This document shows positions 7,459 through 14,270 of a stretch of DNA of 14,270 bases, one piece after another; the stretch's first letter is position 1, and each line of letters opens with the position of its first letter. The notes beneath the pieces were generated by a model. That model saw only the letters and a program-made list of their open reading frames with translations. It did not search any database and was not told where the DNA came from. The stretch is from Anaerolineaceae bacterium. Lineage in GTDB: Bacteria > Chloroflexota > Anaerolineae > Anaerolineales > Anaerolineaceae. The position numbers and the translations under genes were made by a program. The stretch spans positions 1 to 14,270 of the forward strand of contig JACZIY010000157.1 of the NCBI GenBank assembly GCA_014860845.1, read 5' to 3'.

Positions 7459-8490
7459 TTAGTAACCCTGTTCTGTCAGCCAGGAATGCAGAACTTCTGT
7501 GAGTTGTTCTGATTGTTCCTGTTCTTCAGGATTTACCCAGGACTCACAGGGGTCATTCACCAGACGGAATGCATGGGTGGCATCATCCAGTACAACTACG
7601 CTGAAATTTTCAGGGATATTGTTATCAAAAATCTCATTCATGCGGTCAATACTTACGGAGGGAGTTACTTGATCGTCATTTTCAGCATAAATGAACAGCC
7701 CTGGGCTTTGAACAGCTGTGAGTGCATTTCTGGGGTCATAGCCCATAATTCTTGAATCTAACCCAAACATGCCAAAGTTGGTCAACTCACCAACGCGAAC
7801 ACTGAAGCGAACCAGTTTCAAACGTTTCTCGATGTATGTATCCAGCTCTTCACCCTGCAATCCCTGGCAAAGCCCAAAATGGTAGGCGTTATCCGAGCTG
7901 TTTTCTTCTACTGTGGTGGTGGGGCCTGACAAACTGATGAAAAAGGCAATTTCAGGATGCTCTGCAGCAACCAATGAAACGACCCAACCTCCCTGACTAT
8001 GACCTATCAGACCAATATTTTCGGCGTCGATATTGGGATGTGTCATAATCGATTCTACAGCCGTGTACACATCTGCTGCTCGTCCTTCAATACTGTTTTT
8101 TACATAATTCCCTTCCGATAGACCCATACCGCGCTTATTTATTAGAAGAACTGCAATATCGTGTGACAAGAAAACATCGAGAATATAGGTCTCTACCAAA
8201 CCAAAAGCATAGTTTTGATATAAGGAATCACCTGATCCCGCAACAAAGACAACAGCTGGTTTTTTATCATTTCCTCCATTTGGAATAAACAATTCAGCCT
8301 CGAGTTTTGTGCCATCGCTATCTACAAAAAAGAATTCGCGTTGCGCGTTGAGTTGGCTGACATACGGTTCCCATTTGGCACTCGGCGCGACCGGCAGCGG
8401 GTAATGTTCTTCACGAATGTAATTCGCAAAAATTGCTAGACCCACAATCACTGCCAGGCCCAGGATTGCATAGAATATTTTTCTATTCAT
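7459..8490 (-). CDS. Alpha/beta hydrolase, membrane-anchored or secreted (S33-like / hydrolase_4)
   Basis: A 343-residue protein with an N-terminal membrane segment (about 4-24, IFYAILGLAVIVGLAIFANYI), so the enzyme should act outside the cytoplasm. The fold markers come in order: the oxyanion strand PAVVFVAGSGDS (78-89), LLINKRGMGLSEG (115-127), the nucleophile elbow GHSQGG (163-168; Ser165), the acid in AENDDQVTP (Asp273 most likely) and the final DATHAF histidine (His306). The catalytic triad is thus complete. Family members are esterases, peptidases or dienelactone-type hydrolases, and the cap region (about 190-250) does not resemble any I can name. AGGAG lies nine bases upstream of the ATG. 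A promoter of its own lies in the 161-base gap after the ABC permease gene, so it need not belong to the exporter operon. Confidence 0.92.
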   Translation of the reverse strand: MNRKIFYAILGLAVIVGLAIFANYIREEHYPLPVAPSAKWEPYVSQLNAQREFFFVDSDGTKLEAELFIPNGGNDKKPAVVFVAGSGDSLYQNYAFGLVETYILDVFLSHDIAVLLINKRGMGLSEGNYVKNSIEGRAADVYTAVESIMTHPNIDAENIGLIGHSQGGWVVSLVAAEHPEIAFFISLSGPTTTVEENSSDNAYHFGLCQGLQGEELDTYIEKRLKLVRFSVRVGELTNFGMFGLDSRIMGYDPRNALTAVQSPGLFIYAENDDQVTPSVSIDRMNEIFDNNIPENFSVVVLDDATHAFRLVNDPCESWVNPEEQEQSEQLTEVLHSWLTEQGY

Positions 8491-8546
8491 GTTTTATCTC
8501 CTAAGTCGCTCTTAAATTTAATTTCATCTAAAATTTGATGAGAAAA

Positions 8547-8575
8547 TTTATACCTTCATTATCTATGCTGATCAA
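8547..8575 (-). promoter_or_regulatory. Candidate promoter of the alpha/beta hydrolase gene
   Basis: On the minus strand TTGATC (8575-8570) and TATAAA (8552-8547) are 17 bases apart, giving a start near 8540 and a leader of about 50 nt. Hexamers match consensus at 4/6 and 5/6 with ideal spacing. Confidence 0.5.
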
Positions 8576-8651
8576 TGTGTATTGAAGCCAGACGCTTGTG
8601 ATCATGCAGCACAAAACCGCGGGAATTAATTTCTATATAGATTTTTCTAAA

Positions 8652-9461
8652 TCATCCAATTAGTATGCTGATGACAAAGGGCAGCAGAAATATCAGCGCC
8701 AGAATGGGGTGGCCGCGCCTGGTAGTATTACGGCTGTCCCAGCTAAAGAGATAAACTGCCACCCAAAATGCAAGTACACCGCTGGCGAACATGGTAATCA
8801 CCGATGTCCAGGGGGAAAAATCTGCCATGCCGCCCATCGCCAAACCTTTGAAGGCATTCATCGCCTGGGTAGCGGGAAGGAGTTGGGCAATTTTCCCAGC
8901 CACATCCGGCAGCAAACCAAAGGGAAACATCATCCCTGCCAGCAGGATGGAGGGAATGAAGAAGATTTGGGAGTACATAACCGTAACACGTGAATTTGGT
9001 GCAATTACGCCAATCAGAACACTGATGCCAGCCGATGTAAAAGCCAGGCCAACAAACACCAGGCCATAATTGAACCAATTAACAGGGCCCGGCGCATCAA
9101 ACAGCAATGGTGATAATATGGTGATGATGGCTGCCATTATGATCAGGTGCAGCATTGTGGTGAGAGCCGGGATGATCAGGATGGAAAAGGAGGGGATTCC
9201 ATTGATTTTATAACTCCTAAAGACACCGTTTTCACGGGCAGTTACGATTGGGTCTGGAATGCCTAATAAAGTGGCGGAAAGGACCGCGAAAATGGCCATA
9301 GCAGGGGTCATCGTTTCCACGAAAGAGGGGTTGATCTCACCCATGACGAATCCCATCATCAGGAAAAATCCCAAAGGAAACAGGTAATTCATCAACAGCA
9401 ATTGCTTGTTGCGGATCCCGGTTCGAAACTCGAATAAGAAATGGTTGATAAAAGCAGTCAC
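8652..9461 (-). CDS. ABC-2 type transporter permease
   Basis: A 269-residue membrane protein with six to seven hydrophobic segments (about 22-41, 53-68, 92-118, 131-153, 163-185, 218-240, 252-268). Two regions are typical of ABC-2 exporters: ARENGVFRSYKINGIP (75-90), matching the RENGTLKRLRATP-type amphipathic segment, and LLPATQAMNAFKGLAMGG (194-211), matching the conserved segment before the last helices. It would form the membrane pore of an exporter with the ATPase encoded just upstream. The start is GTG at 9461, inside a GTGA overlap with the ATPase stop, and GGAGG lies six bases before it, so the two are translationally coupled. Substrates of such drug- or peptide-export systems cannot be told from the sequence. 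Confidence 0.93.
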   Translation of the reverse strand: MTAFINHFLFEFRTGIRNKQLLLMNYLFPLGFFLMMGFVMGEINPSFVETMTPAMAIFAVLSATLLGIPDPIVTARENGVFRSYKINGIPSFSILIIPALTTMLHLIIMAAIITILSPLLFDAPGPVNWFNYGLVFVGLAFTSAGISVLIGVIAPNSRVTVMYSQIFFIPSILLAGMMFPFGLLPDVAGKIAQLLPATQAMNAFKGLAMGGMADFSPWTSVITMFASGVLAFWVAVYLFSWDSRNTTRRGHPILALIFLLPFVISILIG

Positions 9462-10390
9462 TTTACACCTCCGTTGGACTTGTGTTGTAAATTGGTAATT
9501 TCCAGGAAACGGTCTTCCAGTGATGGGCGCTCCACCCGTAAATCAATCAGCGAATCGCCCATAGTCTCAATCTGGGCGATGATGGCAGCTACCGTCGGGC
9601 CGATATCGGAACTGTAAAAGATCTCGTACTGATCTTTTGAAACGCGCTGATGTACAGCTGGGAAGGTGATCGTTGGGTCTGAAAATGTGCTTTCTTTTGT
9701 GCGTACAGACACTTTGGTCAAACCAGCGCCAGTCGAGGTGATCTCCAGGGGTGTGCCAATCGTAACCAGCTTATGATCGAGCAAAATTCCTACCCGGTCG
9801 GTCATTTCTTCTGCTTCAGCCATATCGTGCGTGGCGAGTATAATGGTTGTACCGTCGGCTTTAAGTTCTCGCATCAGTTCATGCAGCTCCACCCTGGTTG
9901 CCACATCAAGCCCCGCAGTGGGCTCGTCAAGGAACAAAACTTCCGGATTGTGAGCTACCGCCAACGCCAGAGCCAGCCGGCGCTGCTGCCCGGTGGAAAG
10001 GTCATAAAACTGGGTATTCAGCTTCCCTTTCAGCCCCAACCGGTCTAGCAAATCAAGCCGGGGAGCGACAGCGTGATAGGCGCAGAAGAATTTCATTGCC
10101 TCATCTGGGGTAATGCTTTTCGGCAGCCCGGCGGATTGCAATTGTACGCCAATCACATTGCGTAGCTTGTGCGGCGCCTTGGTTGGGTCAATACCAGCGA
10201 CCCGGAGAGAACCGCCATCTGGCTCTCTCAAACCTTCCAGACTTTCTAAGGTGCTGGTTTTGCCTGCACCATTAGGTCCAAGCAGACCAAATATTTCGCC
10301 TTTTTGCACGTTGAAGCTGATTCCGTCAACAGCCACAAAATCACCATATACTTTGCGAAAATCTCTTACTTCGATTACTGAATTATTCAT
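9458..10390 (-). CDS. ABC transporter ATP-binding protein (drug/peptide export type)
   Basis: A 310-residue ATPase with every ABC motif: Walker A GPNGAGKT (38-45), Q-loop region VQLQ (82-85), signature LSTGQ (131-135; S-T-G-Q in place of the commoner S-G-G-Q), Walker B VLFLDEP (151-157) with Glu156, D-loop AGLD (159-162), and switch histidine ATHD (His188). The C-terminal ~100 residues, ending PSLEDRFLEIT, are the extension usual in DrrA/CcmA-type export ATPases, in which the SLED...F motif recurs. It powers the ABC-2 permease gene it overlaps by four bases. AAGGAGA lies about nine bases before the ATG, just past the stop of the two-helix gene upstream. Confidence 0.96.
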   Translation of the reverse strand: MNNSVIEVRDFRKVYGDFVAVDGISFNVQKGEIFGLLGPNGAGKTSTLESLEGLREPDGGSLRVAGIDPTKAPHKLRNVIGVQLQSAGLPKSITPDEAMKFFCAYHAVAPRLDLLDRLGLKGKLNTQFYDLSTGQQRRLALALAVAHNPEVLFLDEPTAGLDVATRVELHELMRELKADGTTIILATHDMAEAEEMTDRVGILLDHKLVTIGTPLEITSTGAGLTKVSVRTKESTFSDPTITFPAVHQRVSKDQYEIFYSSDIGPTVAAIIAQIETMGDSLIDLRVERPSLEDRFLEITNLQHKSNGGVK

Positions 10391-10404
10391 GAGATATGCT
10401 CTCC

Positions 10405-10632
10405 TTACTCCAGAGAAGTTCCGGTTTCGGATGAAATATGTTTGCCGAATCTGTTTCCTTGTTCTGTTTTTTGGAAAGCAGCAACCGACAGGGCAAAAAC
10501 GCCGATTGATAATAATGAAATCCGTGTGGTCGGTTCAACAGCACCCAGGTAACCGAGAACCATACTGGCCACCGACATGCCTAAGGCAACTGCTTTCAAA
10601 ACAAGCTGGGTAATACTTTGATTCTTTTCCAT
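10405..10632 (-). CDS. Small two-helix membrane protein of the ABC operon
   Basis: A 75-residue protein starting MEKNQSITQLVLKAVALG. The start is put at 10632, not eight codons upstream, because AAGGAG lies seven bases before this ATG and the longer frame would overlap the preceding gene. Two hydrophobic segments are visible (about 9-30, LVLKAVALGMSVASMVLGYLG, and 37-53, ISLLSIGVFALSVAAF), followed by a polar tail. It lies four bases after the 89-residue gene and 14 before the ATPase gene, so it is surely cotranscribed and may be an accessory subunit of the exporter. I do not recognise a named family. Confidence 0.75.
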   Translation of the reverse strand: MEKNQSITQLVLKAVALGMSVASMVLGYLGAVEPTTRISLLSIGVFALSVAAFQKTEQGNRFGKHISSETGTSLE

Positions 10633-10636
10633 GGAT

Positions 10637-10906
10637 TCACTCCTTATCTGGACCAATGGGGTTGATAAATTGAACTGCTATGAGAGGAATATTTAGATCG
10701 CGGATGCGGTTGAGCAATCCGTGTAAACCGGATTGGTCTTTGACAATTCCTGTAAGGGTTGTGATGGTAGAGCCTTCAGCGACGCGATCTAACCTGATCT
10801 CCAGTTCATCCAACCAGTCTGACCAAGCTTCATGGGGTCTGCCTTGGATTTTGATCTGGTATTTAGCTGGTTGACTGTGCCGTAGGATGTTTATAGGGTT
10901 GGTCAT
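10637..10906 (-). CDS. Small conserved soluble protein leading the ABC operon
   Basis: An 89-residue protein without membrane segments. The pattern YQIKIQGRPHEAWSDWLDEL (16-35), a strand STITTLTGIVKDQSGLHGLL (46-65) and RIRDLNIPLIAVQFI (67-81) matches a small family I recall beside ABC exporters and MalT/LuxR-type regulators in Chloroflexota and Actinobacteria, with GR-x-W-SDWF, G-x-V-x-DQ-x-ALHG-LL and RDLGLPLLSV. The function of that family is unknown to me. It begins the operon and shares its promoter region with nothing else. GAGGAAGAG precedes the ATG. A beta-alpha-beta sandwich that senses or regulates is possible but not shown. Confidence 0.8.
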   Translation of the reverse strand: MTNPINILRHSQPAKYQIKIQGRPHEAWSDWLDELEIRLDRVAEGSTITTLTGIVKDQSGLHGLLNRIRDLNIPLIAVQFINPIGPDKE

Positions 10907-10949
10907 CTCTTCCTCTGTTGATCGAATTCAAACTCAGGTCTACTAAACT

Positions 10950-10981
10950 ATAATAGATGGTTGGTAGTAGCCGCATCATCC
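10950..10981 (-). promoter_or_regulatory. Candidate activator-dependent promoter with a MalT-box-like GGATGA
   Basis: On the minus strand GGATGA (10981-10976) lies 20 bases upstream of TATTAT (10955-10950), which would be the -10 of the ABC operon. No TTGACA-like -35 is present at the right distance. E. coli MalT binds a GGA(T/G)GA core that lies near the -35, and a MalT-type gene ends directly upstream, so activation by that protein is a fair guess. A six-base match alone is weak evidence. Confidence 0.35.
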
Positions 10982-11013
10982 AAAAGTAGGATTGAGGGGT
11001 GATAAGAAGAATG

Positions 11014-11043
11014 AAAAAAGCGGGTCCAGCGGACCCGCTTTTT
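11014..11043 (-). terminator. Intrinsic terminator of the MalT-type regulator
   Basis: A perfect inverted repeat, GCGGGTCC-AGC-GGACCCGC, flanked by A6 and T5 (stem of 13 pairs when the A/T arms are included), starts about 30 bases after the regulator's stop. The T run serves either strand, but only the minus-strand regulator ends here, so it separates that gene from the ABC operon. Confidence 0.93.
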
Positions 11044-11074
11044 GATGTATTGATCTTAATCCTGGATGTGATGA

Positions 11075-13864
11075 TTAGGAAATGATTCCCCAAGATTTGG
11101 CCTGGATAATGGCCTGCGTTCGGCTGTTCACACCGAGTTTGCCGTAGATATTCCGGGTATGGGTTTTTACTGTGGTCAGGGAAATTGTCAATTTCAGGGC
11201 GATCTCGCGGTTTGAGAGGCCTTGCGCCAGGCATTGGAGGACTTCAATCTCGCGTTCACTTAAGGGTTCGAGCAATTTGTTTTCTGAAAAGGTTTCGAGA
11301 TTCTCTTTGCCCTGACCTTCCATTTCCTGCGGCCTGAAAGCCTGTAAAAGTCTTTCAGCATACATGAAGTTTTTTTCATGCACCAATATCTGGTATAGCA
11401 GTGGGGCAATGGCTGAACCTTCATCGACGAAGAGCCGAATGTACCCTTCTGGTTCAGCCATTTTGAGGGTGCGGGACAAGATTGATTCAGCATGATCTGA
11501 TTCGCCCTGACCGTATTTTGCGATTGCATGAAGCATCATCAGCTCGACCACTCTTGCATCGCGTTTTTCTGAACCAGCAAATTCAAGCAGCCGGCCAATC
11601 AATTTTTCAGCCTCAACCCATTTATTTTCTGCAATCAGCAGACGGGCAAAGGTGATGTAGTCGTTTTCCTTAAGATAAGAAAGGTCACCTCCAATCTGAA
11701 GGTTTTCAGCCTGAACCCATTGTGCTGCTTGTGCCAGCTTTCCGGCATAAACCCAAAGCCTGGCGCGGAAGGCATGGACAGCAGGCAGAAATATCTGCGC
11801 GCTGTTTTTATGCAGGATAGTTTCCAATTCTTGCAGCACTGCTAGTGCCTCTGCGCTATTGCCTTGTGCCTGTTCTATCCTTGCCAGACCGAGATAGCCA
11901 TACATTAAAATTTCTGAATGATTCCAATGCCTACCTAAGTCCATTCCAGCTTTGATGTGATCAAGCGATTGCTCCAGGTCATTCCATTCATACGCTAAAT
12001 TACCCAAGCCAACCTCAACTATTCCTGCCAGGGGAGATTGTTGGCCTGTTATTTCAGCCCCTAATTTAAGGGCTTGATAGTAAGTTTTGTTGGCCAGACG
12101 TAGATGGCCTTGAAGCATTTGCAGTTGCCCTAAATGGGCAATTGATATCGTCAGAATATTGGCATTCTTCTGTGCCAAACTGAGTGAGACGGCTTCATCA
12201 AAAGCTGCGGCTGCCGCATTGGCATCGCCGCTGAATTCATGCGCCAAACCCAGGTTGAAGACAACAACAGTACGGAGGGATAAGGCGGGATTAAAAAGAT
12301 GGGGTTGCGAATTATCCCGCAGGTAGGGTTCAATGAGTTGGCACAATTCAAGTGTCTTGGAGATGTCGAATTGGTTTATCGCAATCACCGACCGCACGAC
12401 AAGCACCTCAATCAGCGCCCCACGGGTGGTCGGGTCAATGGTTTTTAATCCTACTATGCTGACTTCTCCGGTGTTTAGCCCAATGTAACCTTCGATGGCT
12501 TGAAGACAACTCTCTAATTCACTTGACTTGCCTGTGGCCAGCAGGGCCCAGGCATAAATCATACTTAATACCGGTCTGGCTCCTACAATGCTTGGAGGAA
12601 ATGTTTGGACCCAATTTACCAATGTATTAAGCTTGAACTGTTGAAAGATTTCTTCAGACCGTTGTTCAATGAGTTGTGCTGCCCTTGGATAGTCCCTGCT
12701 CAGGATGGCATGATCAAGCGATTCTATGATCTCGTTTTTTCCCTCATACCATTTGGATGCTAGTTGATGAAGTTTGGCGATTTCTGGTTCTTCGACTGAT
12801 TCCCGTAAGCGTTGGCGCAAAAGATCAGTGAATAAGCTGTGGTAGCGATACCATTCGCGCCGATTATCTAATGGGTTAAGAAAAAGATTATCATGTTCTA
12901 GCTGGTTCAGAATCGACTGGCTTTCGTTCTGGCCGGTGAGGGCTTTGCAGAGCGACCCGCATAATTGATTGAGGACAGAAGTCTTTAGTAAGAAGTCCTG
13001 GATGTGAGGAGGTTGGTTGTATAGCACTTCATCGATCAAATAATCCGCGATATAGCGATCATCACCTGCAAAATCCGATACAAATTTATGCTTTTCTGCT
13101 TGTTCTTGAAGTGAAAGAGCCGCTAATTTTAATCCGGCAATCCATCCTTCTGTGCGGTTTTCTAAAGAGTTGATATCTTTTTGCGATAGGCCCAACCCCA
13201 TGAGGGCATTAAGGAATTCAGCAGACTCATCCGAGTTAAATGACAAATCAGCTGCCCGGATTTGATAGATCTCCGAGCGACCGTACCGATAGGAAAGCTT
13301 TAAGGGAGGATCAGCCCTGGTGGTGATCACTAAATGCAGGAAATGAGGGAGATGGTCAAGCAGAAAATTAATGCTATCGTGAATAACTTGGTTGCTTATT
13401 AAATGATAATCGTCCAAAATCAGCAGAAATTGTACTGGATCCCTGCCAGTTTGTTGGTGTTCTACAAACTCATTGATCAGCATTGTGACCAAGACTTCAT
13501 GAGAAAAGGTGGGAGAAGATTCGAGGAGGGTTTGCACATGTTTCCCAAACCCAGGGATGATGGTTTGGGAAGCAGCAATCACGTAATGCCAAAAGAGGGT
13601 AGGGTCATTATCACGTTCGTCGAGAGAGACCCAGCCGACTTTACTCTGATTCTGCCCCTGCTGATTTTGTTGCCCTGATTTTGCTTCCAGGCTATCGATC
13701 CAACTCTGAACCAGGGTGGTTTTGCCAAACCCAGCGGGAGCGGAAATAATCGTTAACTTATAGCCCACCCCTTCATATAACTGCCTGATCAGGCGCGAAC
13801 GATTGACAAGTTGATTTCGAGTTGGTGGGATATAGAGTTTGGTTTGCAACAGGGGCGTTTGCAT
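11075..13864 (-). CDS. MalT-type LuxR family ATP-dependent transcriptional regulator (LAL)
   Basis: A complete 929-residue regulator, close to the 901 residues of E. coli MalT. The family start PLLQTKLYIPPTR leads to a STAND ATPase: Walker A APAGFGKT (42-49), Walker B LLILDDYH (147-154), the sensor segment TTRADPP (181-187) and NRTEGWIAGLKLAALSL. Then comes YRYHSLFTDLLRQRLRE, and from about residue 390 a helical TPR-like superhelix that binds inducer in MalT. The end (865-929) is a LuxR HTH: LSEREIEVLQCLAQGLSNRE, ...TVKTHTRNIYGKLGV. An N/Q-rich insert (about 65-75) follows the P-loop helix. On binding ATP and an inducer such proteins form oligomers and activate promoters; the inducer here is unknown, and maltose should not be assumed since no sugar genes are near. 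The ATG is fixed by the family start; it has no ribosome site and lies only about nine bases past a -10. The ABC exporter operon beyond its terminator is the nearest likely target. Confidence 0.96.
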   Translation of the reverse strand: MQTPLLQTKLYIPPTRNQLVNRSRLIRQLYEGVGYKLTIISAPAGFGKTTLVQSWIDSLEAKSGQQNQQGQNQSKVGWVSLDERDNDPTLFWHYVIAASQTIIPGFGKHVQTLLESSPTFSHEVLVTMLINEFVEHQQTGRDPVQFLLILDDYHLISNQVIHDSINFLLDHLPHFLHLVITTRADPPLKLSYRYGRSEIYQIRAADLSFNSDESAEFLNALMGLGLSQKDINSLENRTEGWIAGLKLAALSLQEQAEKHKFVSDFAGDDRYIADYLIDEVLYNQPPHIQDFLLKTSVLNQLCGSLCKALTGQNESQSILNQLEHDNLFLNPLDNRREWYRYHSLFTDLLRQRLRESVEEPEIAKLHQLASKWYEGKNEIIESLDHAILSRDYPRAAQLIEQRSEEIFQQFKLNTLVNWVQTFPPSIVGARPVLSMIYAWALLATGKSSELESCLQAIEGYIGLNTGEVSIVGLKTIDPTTRGALIEVLVVRSVIAINQFDISKTLELCQLIEPYLRDNSQPHLFNPALSLRTVVVFNLGLAHEFSGDANAAAAAFDEAVSLSLAQKNANILTISIAHLGQLQMLQGHLRLANKTYYQALKLGAEITGQQSPLAGIVEVGLGNLAYEWNDLEQSLDHIKAGMDLGRHWNHSEILMYGYLGLARIEQAQGNSAEALAVLQELETILHKNSAQIFLPAVHAFRARLWVYAGKLAQAAQWVQAENLQIGGDLSYLKENDYITFARLLIAENKWVEAEKLIGRLLEFAGSEKRDARVVELMMLHAIAKYGQGESDHAESILSRTLKMAEPEGYIRLFVDEGSAIAPLLYQILVHEKNFMYAERLLQAFRPQEMEGQGKENLETFSENKLLEPLSEREIEVLQCLAQGLSNREIALKLTISLTTVKTHTRNIYGKLGVNSRTQAIIQAKSWGIIS

Positions 13865-13871
13865 TTCGGTG

Positions 13872-13880
13872 AGTATACCA
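13872..13880 (-). promoter_or_regulatory. Extended -10 promoter giving a leaderless regulator mRNA
   Basis: The minus strand reads TGG-TATACT, an extended -10 (TGn plus 5/6 of TATAAT), with no good -35. Its last base is at 13872, so transcription should begin near 13865, at or one base before the ATG at 13864. Confidence 0.6.
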
Positions 13881-14010
13881 TAACTACTCTCGGAGAACGG
13901 TTTCCTTGAATCATCTTGTGCACTCGGTTATCCTAATTGCAACGGTTCTGAGGATTGAAACCAAGCTCAGACCACACAATTCAATCATACATCCAACGCA
14001 TGGAAAAGAA

Positions 14011-14030
14011 AATGCGCTTTTCAGCGCATT
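14011..14030 (-). terminator. Terminator after the tRNA half
   Basis: On the minus strand AATGCGCT-GAAA-AGCGCATT is a perfect eight-pair stem with a GAAA loop, followed by TTTTCTTTTCC. It begins about 12 bases after the tRNA discriminator position, as the native terminator of a tRNA gene would. Confidence 0.75.
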
Positions 14031-14041
14031 ATATTCTCCAG

Positions 14042-14083
14042 TAGCGGGGAGCGGATTCGAACCACTGACCTCCGGGTTATGAG
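14042..14083 (-). other. Displaced 3' half of a CAT-anticodon tRNA (tRNA positions 32-73), attachment-site-like
   Basis: On the minus strand these 42 bases fit tRNA numbering exactly: anticodon loop CTCATAA (32-38), 3' anticodon arm CCCGG, variable AGGTC, T-arm AGTGG-TTCGAAT-CCGCT (pairs well, one G-U), acceptor CCCCGCT and discriminator A. CCA is not encoded. The 5' half is absent: the bases before the loop (GAGCATTA) do not pair with CCCGG and no AGCGGGG acceptor strand occurs up to the window edge. Three G-C-type bases on the 3' anticodon arm recall initiator tRNA, so fMet or Met are both possible. A break in the anticodon loop is a common crossover point for tyrosine integrases. Confidence 0.7.
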
Positions 14084-14187
14084 TAATGCTCCTGAATCCG
14101 TGCCATTTGTGCGGCGGGCTTTGCAAATCAGCTAAACCAACGAACGCTGGTTCTTGCTTGCCCGGCACGCAGCGATAGTTGATCAAT
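14084..14187 (-). other. Non-coding stretch with two hairpins before the tRNA half
   Basis: No protein here is convincing; the frame that crosses it reads through the tRNA half. Two stems are visible: AACCAGC-GTTC-GTTGGTT (14135-14152, one G-U) and ATTTG...CAAAT (14105-14128). The segment AGCG...GTTGGTTTAGCT faintly recalls a tRNA 5' acceptor and D-arm but fails to pair in full with the 3' half. Confidence 0.4.
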
Positions 14188-14193
14188 TTCAGA

Positions 14194-14222
14194 ATATTAA
14201 CCTCTTACAATCGAACAGTCAA
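14194..14222 (-). promoter_or_regulatory. Candidate promoter reading into the tRNA half
   Basis: On the minus strand TTGACT (14222-14217) and TAATAT (14199-14194) are exactly 17 bases apart. Hexamers match consensus at 5/6 and 4/6. Transcription would start near 14187 and run about 180 bases to the terminator at 14011-14030. Confidence 0.55.
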
Positions 14223-14270
14223 GCATTTTTGATAATTATATTGTTCTTCTCCCATACTTGACTCATAAAA

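Noticed and set aside
11075..13864. Calling the regulator a true maltose regulator (malT)
   Set aside because: The architecture matches MalT, but no sugar uptake or glycosidase genes are near and this protein type has many paralogues with different inducers in such genomes.
13911..14186. A 91-residue minus-strand protein
   Set aside because: Its middle (HNPEVSGSNPLPAT) is the well-known false translation of a tRNA T-arm and acceptor region; the frame simply crosses the tRNA half and its terminator.
14042..14199. An intact tRNA interrupted by a small intron
   Set aside because: No 5' half with an AGCGGGG-like acceptor strand and a CCGGG anticodon arm is found between the promoter and the 3' half, and bacterial tRNA introns are self-splicing group I elements larger than the ~100 bases here.
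1..14270. CRISPR array or insertion sequence
   Set aside because: I saw no regularly spaced direct repeats, no transposase-like protein, and no terminal inverted repeats with target duplications.

Overview
The window looks like a chromosomal accessory region of a Chloroflexota bacterium, most likely of the Anaerolineae. This rests on three things recalled from family knowledge, not searched: two very large MalT-type STAND regulators, a small conserved protein of a type I associate with that phylum beside an ABC exporter, and moderate base composition. No gene is a universal marker, so the assignment is an inference.

Layout. (1) Positions 1-2156, minus: a BTAD-MalT hybrid transcription regulator whose C-terminus runs off the left edge. 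(2) Positions 2384-5954, plus: a four-gene set read divergently from the regulator. It encodes a penicillin-recognising serine hydrolase with three C-terminal membrane helices, a DUF6544-like protein that seems N-terminally short, a two-helix membrane peptide, and a membrane-anchored protein with an HEATH zinc-protease motif. (3) Positions 5955-6355: about 400 bases without a gene, holding a run of ten G and a strong bidirectional terminator. (4) Positions 6356-8490, minus: a CPBP intramembrane protease and an exported or anchored alpha/beta hydrolase, each with its own candidate promoter. (5) Positions 8652-10906, minus: a tight four-gene operon of a small conserved soluble protein, a two-helix membrane protein, an ABC ATPase and an ABC-2 permease. 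(6) Positions 11075-13864, minus: a complete 929-residue MalT-type LuxR regulator with its own terminator and a promoter that predicts a leaderless mRNA. (7) Positions 13865-14270: a terminator, an exact 3' half of a CAT-anticodon tRNA (positions 32-73) with no matching 5' half, and a good promoter reading into it.

How the genes may work together. The right half reads as a sensor-regulator (MalT-type) next to an ABC exporter operon whose upstream region carries a GGATGA element resembling the MalT box, so direct control is plausible. The left half reads as a second MalT-type regulator divergent to a set of cell-envelope hydrolases. Nearly all products are membrane or exported proteins acting on peptides, cell wall or small substrates, which suggests an envelope-response region; this is inference from context. 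The most unusual item is the tRNA half at the right end. It is either the scar of an integrative element lying beyond the window or part of a short independent RNA of about 180 nt.
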